A stretch of 46,266 bases of DNA. It comes from Saprospiraceae bacterium (lineage in GTDB: Bacteria; Bacteroidota; Bacteroidia; Chitinophagales; Saprospiraceae). The notes beneath the pieces are model-generated. The model worked only from the letters and a program-made list of their open reading frames with translations. It made no database searches and was not told the origin of the DNA. Both the position numbers and the translations under genes were made by a program. This document shows positions 15,647 to 22,070 of this stretch, in pieces (position 1 is the stretch's first letter; every line of letters starts with the position of its first letter). Where the stretch lies: assembly GCA_013360405.1 (NCBI GenBank), contig JABWBR010000038.1:1-46266 (forward strand), read 5' to 3'.

Positions 15647-18600
15647 TTAGAAAGTGATGTTCAAATTGATGCCATAGCGGCGCAGCGTAGGCGATTGCAG
15701 GTCGGAATAACCCTGTACGCTGTTAGGGCTGGTGGTGCCCGTAAATTGTTCTACGTCTACGTTCTTTTTCTCGGCGAAATACAGCAGGTTGCGACCTACC
15801 AGCGAGAGGCTGGCGCCGCGGATAAAACCACCTTTGAATTTGCTGGCAGGAATAGAGTAAGTAAGCGTTACTTCGCGCAGTTTGCCAAATGTGCGCTTCA
15901 TGAGGTTAGACTCTTCAGCAGCATAATAACGGCTGATCCAGTCCTGAAGGAAGGTAGCAGTAGTGTTGGGTGCAAATTCGAGCTCGTCGTAATTGGTGAT
16001 GTTGCCGTCTACATCGTATTCGGGGGCAACGCCGTTTGAGATAACCATACCCGGGCCTACCCACGACTTGATACCCTGGTAGTCCTGGTAGCGAGCCTCG
16101 CCCATTTCGCCTTGAACCGTCTCGATGTGGCGACCGCCGCGGAAGGTTTGGCGCTGGATGTAGTTGATGATGTTGCCGCCGTACCAGCCGTCAAACTGGA
16201 AGCTAAAGCCGATGTTTTTGTAGTTGATGCGGTTGGTTACACCCCAAACCCAATCGGGGTTGGTATAACCCAGGAATTGCGGTACCGGGTTGCGAATAGG
16301 ACGACCGCCGCCGTCGTTGATCAACTGACCGTCGGGTGTTCTGATGAATGCGCCGGCGTAATAACCGTCAATGCGGTCGCCAACTTCGAGGAATTGGCCG
16401 AGTTTGGTAACACCGGGGTAAATTTCATCGAGGGTCTCGCGCCAGGTGCTCCAGTTGAGTGCTATATCCCAGTTGAAATCGTTCTTTTTAACCGGACGTA
16501 CGTTGAGCACCAATTCCCAACCTTTTTTGCGGGTTTTGATACCGTTTTCCAATGCCGAGCCATAGCCTGAAGCTTCAGATAGCGGCAGGTTGAAAATATT
16601 GGGGCCGTCAGTAGCATTGAAGTAGGTTATGTCAAAGCCGAGGCGGTTGTTCAAAAAGCGGGCGTCGATACCGGCTTCGTAAGCCGTAGAAAAGCTGGGC
16701 TCCAGGTTCGGGTTGACAATGGTGGTCGGTGAATAAGCCGAGGGTTGGTTGTTGTATGGGAAGCCGATCGAGTAACCGCTGGAGTTGATATAGTTGGGAC
16801 CTTCATACGGCGAATAATAGTCGCTGCCGTAGTCGAGTACGTCGCGACCGGAGAGCAAATAGGCGGGCGGAATATCCGAGCGCGTCAAACCGCTACCCAC
16901 ATACGCATAAGAACCTCTCAGCTTGAGCAGTGAGATAGCGTCGGGCAAGTTAAGCATTTCTGACAACTGCAAGCTAAGCGAAGCCGACGGGTAGAAATAA
17001 CTGTTGTTAGAAGGAGGCAGCGTAGAGTGCTTGTCCCAACGGCCTGTAATAGAAAGCGTAACGAAGCGGTCATACGTAATATCTGCAAAGCCGTAAGCGC
17101 TGAGTACGCGCATATCGGCATTGTAGTTGAATACCTGACGCGGGTTGAGCGAGTTGTTCAGGTTGTACCAGCCCGGCACGTTGAGGTAATCGGTGGTGGC
17201 GTAGCTGGAATTGAAAGTGAACGTGCGCAAGTTGCCGCCGAGCGATGCGCTGATGTTCCATTTCGACGTCACGTCTTTGTCGAAAGACAACATGAAATCG
17301 GTGTTGTTTTCAAACAAGTTGCGGCGGTCTTCGCGGTAGTCGCCTTTGGCTTGTTCGCGGCCGTATACCGTAGCCGAGTAGGGGAATTTTTCGTCCCTGA
17401 ACAAGTCGTAAGAAGTAACCTGGGTACGGCCCATCAACTTGAGGTGCGGCGTGAAGCTGTAGGTCAGCGAAGCGAAGCCGTACACGTCAGTTTTGTAATG
17501 GCCGCGCAGCCATTCGTTAGCCAGGAAGTGGGGGTTGTTATAGCGGGTATATTCGGCATAGATTTGCTGTATGCCTTCTTTACCGGGCTGCCAGTAATCG
17601 CGCATATCGTCGATGTCCCAGTCGGCGCCGCCCCAGATAATGATGTTGTAAATCATCGAGTTGGGGCCGTATTGCACATCGGGGAAATTGTCGGTAAACT
17701 GCCTGTTGTAGTTTATAGCGCTTTCAAAGCGAAGGCGGTCGTTGAAATTATAGCCTGTCGTCATGTTGAAGTTGCCGGTATTGAGCTGCGTGTTGGGCAC
17801 AATCCCCCCCTGGTAGGTGTACGTACCCGAAAAACGGATATCGTAATTGTCGCCGCCGGCAGAAACGGCCAGGTTGGTAGTTTGTAGTATACCGGGGCGG
17901 AGGAAACGCTCGAGGTTGTCAACGCCGCGAGCCAACCAGGGTGTAGCCTGGCGCTCTCCCGTAATGGGATCTACCGGGCTGTCGTATTGCGGGATGAGCT
18001 GACCTTCAAACTTTGGCCCCCAGATATCGTAGTCGGCATCGTACAATCCGCCGCCTTTTCCATCAACAAACGAGTAACGACCGTGGTCGCCGGGGCCGTA
18101 TTCGTATTGCACTTCCGGGATCGTGAGGAAGCCGCTTTCGATCATCGTAGAATTGTTGAGTTCTACCTGAAAGCCTCGATTGTCTTTCGTACCGCGTTTG
18201 GTAGTGATCTGGATAGCGCCGTATTGCCCACGGCTGCCATAAAGTGCCGAAGCATTGGGGCCTTTCAATACCGTGATTTTGTCAATGTCGTCCGGGTTGA
18301 TGTTCCAGGTGTCTGATTGAATAGGCACACCGTCAACAACGTACAGTGGGCGGTCGCCGCGAAGCAATACAGAAGGCCCGCCGAGCAATTCGGCAGAGGC
18401 GCCTACCGTAAGACCTGCTACCTTACCGGTAAGCGAGTTGATGGGGTTGGGCTCGCGGGCTTTGATCAAATCGCTGCCCTTCACGTCTTGTACCGCATAT
18501 CCTACACGGGCTTTTTCTTTTTCGATACCGAGTGCCGTGACTACTACTTCGGTAAGCTGCTTCGCGTTTTCAGACAAGAGGATGTCCAAAAAGGTTGCGC

Positions 18601-18892
18601 TGGTCACATCGACAGTTACGTTGTCGTAGCCCAGGAAGGAAACTTCTACTTCCTTACCCTCTTTGGGCACATTCAGCGTAAATGTACCGTCTAAGTCAGT
18701 GGCAGTACCCGAAGTAGTGCCTTTCACGAGGATAGTAGCGCCCACAATCGGTTCGCTTGTTTTGGCGTCTTTTACTACGCCGGTCACCGTTTTTTGCGCA
18801 TGCAAGGCGGGAAGTTGGAATAGCACTGTCAGCAAGCCGACGGCTACGCATTTCCATGCCCATTGGGCAAAGACTTGTCGTCTAAGTTTCAT
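15647..18892 (-). CDS. SusC/RagA-family TonB-linked outer membrane protein
   Basis: 1081 residues: signal peptide ending AQ near 33; carboxypeptidase-regulatory-like domain about 34-110 (TVTGVVKDAKTSEPIVGATI, DLDGTFTLNV, VSFLGY); TonB box LTEVVVTALGI near 115; plug about 120-235 with the SusC signature LYVVDGVPI and NASALYGSRGQYGAIQI; then a long beta barrel ending in YGINLNITF with terminal Phe. It is the channel partner of the SusD protein 11 bp downstream, using TonB energy to import a bound oligomer. A stable hairpin (18924-18956) lies in the leader, 32-64 bases upstream of the ATG. The ligand cannot be assigned because no enzyme genes share the operon. Confidence 0.94.
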   Translation of the reverse strand: MKLRRQVFAQWAWKCVAVGLLTVLFQLPALHAQKTVTGVVKDAKTSEPIVGATILVKGTTSGTATDLDGTFTLNVPKEGKEVEVSFLGYDNVTVDVTSATFLDILLSENAKQLTEVVVTALGIEKEKARVGYAVQDVKGSDLIKAREPNPINSLTGKVAGLTVGASAELLGGPSVLLRGDRPLYVVDGVPIQSDTWNINPDDIDKITVLKGPNASALYGSRGQYGAIQITTKRGTKDNRGFQVELNNSTMIESGFLTIPEVQYEYGPGDHGRYSFVDGKGGGLYDADYDIWGPKFEGQLIPQYDSPVDPITGERQATPWLARGVDNLERFLRPGILQTTNLAVSAGGDNYDIRFSGTYTYQGGIVPNTQLNTGNFNMTTGYNFNDRLRFESAINYNRQFTDNFPDVQYGPNSMIYNIIIWGGADWDIDDMRDYWQPGKEGIQQIYAEYTRYNNPHFLANEWLRGHYKTDVYGFASLTYSFTPHLKLMGRTQVTSYDLFRDEKFPYSATVYGREQAKGDYREDRRNLFENNTDFMLSFDKDVTSKWNISASLGGNLRTFTFNSSYATTDYLNVPGWYNLNNSLNPRQVFNYNADMRVLSAYGFADITYDRFVTLSITGRWDKHSTLPPSNNSYFYPSASLSLQLSEMLNLPDAISLLKLRGSYAYVGSGLTRSDIPPAYLLSGRDVLDYGSDYYSPYEGPNYINSSGYSIGFPYNNQPSAYSPTTIVNPNLEPSFSTAYEAGIDARFLNNRLGFDITYFNATDGPNIFNLPLSEASGYGSALENGIKTRKKGWELVLNVRPVKKNDFNWDIALNWSTWRETLDEIYPGVTKLGQFLEVGDRIDGYYAGAFIRTPDGQLINDGGGRPIRNPVPQFLGYTNPDWVWGVTNRINYKNIGFSFQFDGWYGGNIINYIQRQTFRGGRHIETVQGEMGEARYQDYQGIKSWVGPGMVISNGVAPEYDVDGNITNYDELEFAPNTTATFLQDWISRYYAAEESNLMKRTFGKLREVTLTYSIPASKFKGGFIRGASLSLVGRNLLYFAEKKNVDVEQFTGTTSPNSVQGYSDLQSPTLRRYGINLNITF

Positions 18893-18923
18893 AATTTAGT
18901 GATGTTTAAATTAACCAATTTCC

Positions 18924-18956
18924 ATAGCCGGAACAGACAAGCGCTGTACCGGCTAT
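18924..18956 (-). promoter_or_regulatory. Leader hairpin upstream of susC
   Basis: ATAGCCGG (18924-18931) pairs perfectly with CCGGCTAT (18949-18956). After an A/A mismatch, an inner ACAG/CTGT closes a 7-nt loop. It lies in the likely susC 5' leader. The role is unknown: operator dyad, mRNA stabiliser or attenuator-like element. An imperfect -7 box (AATCTTTG on the minus strand, 18966-18973) lies just upstream of it. Confidence 0.5.
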
Positions 18957-19251
18957 TTTGTGTAGCAAAGATTGGGAGCCCAAACACGGAATACTACAAG
19001 TGCCTGTTTAAGATTTGATGAAGTTTCTGTGAAGCGAAGATGTTAAAGGACATGCATCGACAAAAATTGCAAAACATTGATTTACAAATACTTATTTCGA
19101 TTTATTTTTTTATGGGGTTAAAATTAATTTAATAACTGCGTTACATTAAATCAGCGAATTATTTACCTAAGTTTAATCCGTGCGATAACCTGTCATTACC
19201 GCAATAGTCCCACCTTTGCCAGACTTATACACTAAGAGTATGTTTTGAAAT
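18957..19251. other. AT-rich gene-free stretch upstream of susC
   Basis: No coding frame, tRNA or convincing repeat was seen. It holds the upstream promoter region of susC on the minus side and leads into a transposase remnant on the other. Confidence 0.5.
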
Positions 19252-19386
19252 TTAATTTGAGATTCTTGCAAGAATGATATCGATGAATGAAATCTGATTA
19301 AAGGCAGCCGAAGAATCTGCTGTCTTCTCGTAGTCACGGCTCAGTCTTCGGAAAAAGTTGAACCAAGCGAACGAGCGCTCAACCTG
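19252..19386 (-). pseudogene. IS5-type transposase remnant, C-terminal fragment
   Basis: The minus strand encodes VERSFAWFNFFRRLSRDYEK followed by TADSSAAFNQISFIDIILARISN and a stop. This is the conserved C-terminus of IS5-family (IS427/IS1031-like) transposases: the catalytic Glu lies in VERSFAW, followed by NFRRLSKDYE. The frame is closed upstream by TGA at 19387-19389, and no DDE domain is found before it, so only about 44 residues survive. No intact terminal inverted repeats were recognised. It marks a decayed insertion in this gene-poor kilobase. Confidence 0.8.
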
Positions 19387-19491
19387 TCAGCTGAGGCCTG
19401 AAAGGGAGTTTGACTCATTCGGACTGTGGATTTGTTAAAAAATAATTGATTTATAACAACTATGCAGGTTTTGGGGCATAAATATCCTGCC

Positions 19492-19513
19492 GCCGGACTT
19501 CAGCCCCTCCGGC
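19492..19513. repeat. REP-like palindrome
   Basis: GCCGGA (19492-19497) and TCCGGC (19508-19513) enclose CTTCAGCCCC. Short C+G palindromes around GGACTTCAG-type cores occur as dispersed REP-like elements in many genomes. One copy only is visible here, so the class is a guess. Confidence 0.35.
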
Positions 19514-19558
19514 TAATCCCCTTTTTGAATAAAAAATTTACATTATATGACCCCAACT

Positions 19559-19590
19559 ATTGACAATTCGAAGAATTAGTTTTACTTTTG
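19559..19590 (+). promoter_or_regulatory. Bacteroidota-type promoter for the 19.6-19.9 kb transcript
   Basis: ATTG (19559-19562) and TACTTTTG (19583-19590) are 20 nt apart, fitting TTG-N(17-23)-TAnnTTTG. The -7 box is identical to that of the toxin-antitoxin operon at 36352. Predicted transcription start is about 19597. Confidence 0.5.
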
Positions 19591-19604
19591 AGTCACGTTT
19601 TGAG

Positions 19605-19772
19605 ATGAAGAATTATCGGCTATCCTTTGGGGATTCTCTCCCCGTTTTCCAATATCACATACCAACACAACGATTTTTCATGCGCTTAGCCATTGCTATG
19701 TCTATTGCAATCGGCTCAAGTCGCTCAAGATATGGCCGTTCTCGGCGCGCTTTGCAGATTATCGGGGGGTAG
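19605..19772 (+). CDS. Possible 55-residue small protein (doubtful)
   Basis: ATG 19605 lies about 8 nt after the predicted start of the 19.6 kb transcript and opens a 55-codon frame (MKNYRLSFGDSLPVF... ending in RRALQIIGG). It is basic in its C-terminal half (RSRYGRSRR) with a short hydrophobic segment before it. No family is recognised. The stop codon is the TAG inside the first G6UA loop, so ribosomes would run into the hairpin. Codon use is unlike the neighbouring genes. It may be fortuitous. Confidence 0.2.
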   Translation: MKNYRLSFGDSLPVFQYHIPTQRFFMRLAIAMSIAIGSSRSRYGRSRRALQIIGG

Positions 19773-19822
19773 CTGCAGGGATGAGTCGGAACGGCCAAAA
19801 TGAAGACTGCTTACGTGGTCTT

Positions 19823-19885
19823 AAGAAGTGAGCAGACCGGTTCCTCTGGGGGGTAGAACTGTGTCGACGCTCACTTCTTTTTTTT
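19823..19885 (+). terminator. Intrinsic terminator with G-rich loop
   Basis: AAGAAGTGAGC (19823-19833) pairs perfectly with GCTCACTTCTT (19869-19879), followed by a T-run (T8, 19878-19885). Inside is a second stem CGGTTC/GAACTG (19838-19843 with 19856-19861) carrying CTCTGGGGGGTA in its loop. The T-run is on the plus side, so it ends a rightward transcript, not the leftward M28 peptidase gene. Confidence 0.85.
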
Positions 19886-19910
19886 ATGGGGTGAATGGTG
19901 AACGTTCACC

Positions 19911-21512
19911 CTACGGTTTCACATCTACCTCGATGCGCTTATCGCGATTGGCCAGCTCCCAGCTTGTGTGGAAAATCAGGCGGGCGATGGTAGTCATTTT
20001 GTCAAACATGATCTTGTCTACGTCGTCGGTAGTGCGGTGGTAATCTTCGTGCACGCCGCTGAAGTAAAACACGGCAGGAATACCCCTTTCGGCGAAGTTG
20101 TAGTGGTCAGAACGGTAATAAAAGCGGTTGGGGTCGCTCTCGGCGTTGTAAGTATAATCTAAAGCAAGTTTGGTGTATTTTTCGTTGGCGGCCTCGTTGA
20201 TTTTGTGCAACTCGGTGCTGAGGCGGTCGGCGCCGATGACGTAGATGTAGTTGGGATCGTCTTTGTGTTTTTCGTCGGTACGGCCTACCATGTCTACGTT
20301 GACGTTTACTACCGTGTTTTCGAGGGGAAAGACGGGGTTGTTTACGTAGTATTGCGAACCCAGCAGTCCCTTTTCTTCGCCCGACACCAACAGGAAGAGT
20401 ACGCTTCGGCGGGGCCCGATGCCCTCATTTTTCGCGGCGACAAAAGCCTGGGCGATGTCGAGTACGGTGGAGGTGCCCGAGCCGTTGTCGTCGGCGCCGT
20501 TGTATATGTCGTCGCCGCGCTTGCCCAGGTGGTCGTAGTGCGCCGATACGACGACGATCTCGTTTTTGAGGTCGGTGCCTTCTACGTATCCCAGCACGTT
20601 TTCTCCTTCGAGGGTGCGCACGCGCTTGCGCTGGGTGATTTCGAGGCTACAGGGCAGGGAGATCGATTTGGATTTTCCTTTTTTCTGAATACGCTTACGG
20701 GCTTTTACCACTTCCTTAAACCGGTCGCCGACGATTTGCCGGGCCAGGTCGGAGGTGATAAAGAGGTTGTTGGCGTATCGGTCGCCCGCATTTTCGCTTT
20801 GTCCGATCTGGAGACTGGTGCTCGTAATCGATTTGCGCGCCTGGGCCAGGTTGGCTTTGAAGTCGGTGTCGATAATCAAGACGGCCTTGGCGCCTTTGGC
20901 TTTGGCAAGCTGCAATTTATGGCGTACATCGGTACTCCATTTGGACACGCCGCGCCCGCCGGTGGCCATCGAGAGGCTATCGGCGCCAAAGGGTTCGCCG
21001 CCATATACCAGGATGACTTTGCCCTTTACATCAGCGCCCTCGTAGTCGCTGTAATGCTTGTCTTCAATCCCGTAGCCCAGAAAAACGACTTCATCGGTCT
21101 TGTAGGCATCCAGGTCGCCGTTTAGGTTGGGCAATGCGTAAAAATCCCACAGGTGGCGGGGTTTTTCGTCGTTTACCGCGAGGTTGATGCGATCCCAGTT
21201 TTCGGAGATGAAGGATATTTTTTGGAAATAGGAATTATCATCGCCAATCTTGGGCAATCCGTAGCTTTCAAAAACCGAGGCGATGTATTGGGCGGCTTTG
21301 CGCTGTCCTTCGGTGCCGGTTTCGCGGCCTTCGAAGGCGTCGCCGGCGAGGATGGTGAGGTGGCGCTGGAGGTCCTGGGCATCGATGGTCTCTGCCAGTG
21401 CCTGGACCACCTCGGTAGATTGCCTTTGTTGCAATACCTTGAGGTCGGCCTGGGCCGGGCACCATGTAGTAATGGCCGGCAATGCCAGAAGAAGTAGCAG
21501 TTGTTTTTTCAT
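19911..21512 (-). CDS. Secreted M28-family zinc aminopeptidase with PA-like insert
   Basis: 533 residues: signal peptide (KKQLLLLLALPAITTWCPAQ), an N-terminal region with LAGDAFEGRETGTEGQ near 55-70 typical of M28 peptidases, a PA-type insert about 135-265, and the catalytic domain from about 300. Zinc and catalytic residues are visible: His325 (SAHYDHLG), Asp341 (GADDNGSG), Glu379 and Glu380 (SGEEKG), Asp407 (VDMVGR) and His492 (EDYHRTTDD). It releases N-terminal amino acids from peptides in the periplasm or outside the cell. It heads leftward after rpiB (15 bp between stop and start), so the two may be cotranscribed although their functions differ. A basic insertion (ARKRIQKKGKSKS near 271) is unusual. 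Confidence 0.93.
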   Translation of the reverse strand: MKKQLLLLLALPAITTWCPAQADLKVLQQRQSTEVVQALAETIDAQDLQRHLTILAGDAFEGRETGTEGQRKAAQYIASVFESYGLPKIGDDNSYFQKISFISENWDRINLAVNDEKPRHLWDFYALPNLNGDLDAYKTDEVVFLGYGIEDKHYSDYEGADVKGKVILVYGGEPFGADSLSMATGGRGVSKWSTDVRHKLQLAKAKGAKAVLIIDTDFKANLAQARKSITSTSLQIGQSENAGDRYANNLFITSDLARQIVGDRFKEVVKARKRIQKKGKSKSISLPCSLEITQRKRVRTLEGENVLGYVEGTDLKNEIVVVSAHYDHLGKRGDDIYNGADDNGSGTSTVLDIAQAFVAAKNEGIGPRRSVLFLLVSGEEKGLLGSQYYVNNPVFPLENTVVNVNVDMVGRTDEKHKDDPNYIYVIGADRLSTELHKINEAANEKYTKLALDYTYNAESDPNRFYYRSDHYNFAERGIPAVFYFSGVHEDYHRTTDDVDKIMFDKMTTIARLIFHTSWELANRDKRIEVDVKP

Positions 21513-21527
21513 GTCGGGTGGTTTGAA

Positions 21528-21968
21528 TTAATTACAAGCTATTTTGGCTACGCGCCGGTCGTGGCGGCCGCCTTCAAAATCGGTATGCAGGAAGGTATTT
21601 ACCATAGCCTGAGCTGTTTCGAGGCTGACAAAGCGCGCAGGGATGGCGAGCATATTGGCGTTATTGTGTTGTCGGACCAGGGCGGCGAGTTCTTCCGTCC
21701 AGCACAAGCCCGCCCTGATGCCCTTGTGTTTGTTCACTGTGATGGCCACGCCGTTGCCGCTGCCGCACAATACGATGCCGAGATCGGCCCTGCCTTGCTC
21801 CACGCTATCCGCCGCGGGATGCGCAAAATCGGGATAGTCTACCGATTCTTCAGAGAAAGTTCCAAAGTCGAGCACAGCCATACCCTGCTTGACGAGCATT
21901 GCTATTATGGCATCTTTGTATGTGAAGCCGGCGTGGTCGCAGCCGATGGCAATGGTCTTGAATGACAT
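21528..21968 (-). CDS. rpiB: Ribose-5-phosphate isomerase B
   Basis: 146 residues, the normal RpiB length. Interconverts ribose-5-phosphate and ribulose-5-phosphate in the cytoplasmic pentose phosphate pathway. Family residues: GCDHAGF with Asp11 and His12, DFGTFSEESVDYPDFA, catalytic Cys68 in VLCGSGNG, RAGLCW, and the HNNANMLAIPAR segment with His101. It lies between DUF2723 and the M28 peptidase on the same strand, with a long palindromic repeat (21993-22055) upstream that separates it from the DUF2723 gene. The LacA/LacB isomerases belong to the same family, but Cys68 with the short length and this context favours RpiB. Confidence 0.93.
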   Translation of the reverse strand: MSFKTIAIGCDHAGFTYKDAIIAMLVKQGMAVLDFGTFSEESVDYPDFAHPAADSVEQGRADLGIVLCGSGNGVAITVNKHKGIRAGLCWTEELAALVRQHNNANMLAIPARFVSLETAQAMVNTFLHTDFEGGRHDRRVAKIACN

Positions 21969-21992
21969 TGGATTATTCTCGGGTTACGAGGA

Positions 21993-22055
21993 GGTTGTCG
22001 GTTGTCAGTTGTCGGTTATCCGTTCAAAACAACACAGAACTGACAACCGACAACC
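21993..22055. repeat. 18-bp inverted repeat built from GACAACCGACAAC units
   Basis: Arm 21993-22010 (GGTTGTCGGTTGTCAGTT) is the exact reverse complement of 22038-22055; the loop is 27 nt. The same GACAACCGACAAC core is found at 7905-7917. It lies between the DUF2723 stop and the rpiB start. No U-run follows, so it is not a canonical terminator. Confidence 0.85.
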
Positions 22056-22070
22056 GATAACACACCTGGG

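Larger units (their letters stand above)
19597..19885 (+). ncRNA. Candidate structured non-coding RNA, about 290 nt
   Basis: A promoter (19559-19590) and an intrinsic terminator (19823-19885) frame a transcript of about 290 nt. Its 3' half folds into consecutive hairpins. One is closed by a 9-bp helix (19733-19741 with 19789-19797) that holds an inner stem 19750-19757/19773-19780. A second is a small stem 19803-19807/19818-19822. The third is the terminator stem. The inner stem and the terminator each present the same loop sequence, GGGGGGTA (19764-19771 and 19848-19855). I see none of the signatures of tmRNA, RNase P RNA, SRP RNA or 6S RNA. G-rich loops of this type could pair with C-rich mRNA. 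The 5' limit rests on promoter prediction only, and a 55-codon frame overlaps the 5' half. Confidence 0.5.

Noticed and set aside
17027-17887. Antisense frame of 286 codons inside susC
   Set aside because: Shadow of the SusC barrel region; no domain and a biased composition.
19597-19885. tmRNA, RNase P RNA, SRP RNA or 6S RNA
   Set aside because: No GAGGAAAGTCC-type RNase P core, no tRNA-like acceptor with CCA end, no SRP tetraloop segment and no long central bubble as in 6S.
20205-21125. Antisense frame of 306 codons inside the M28 peptidase
   Set aside because: Opposite a gene with complete zinc-site residues; the translation has no recognisable motif.
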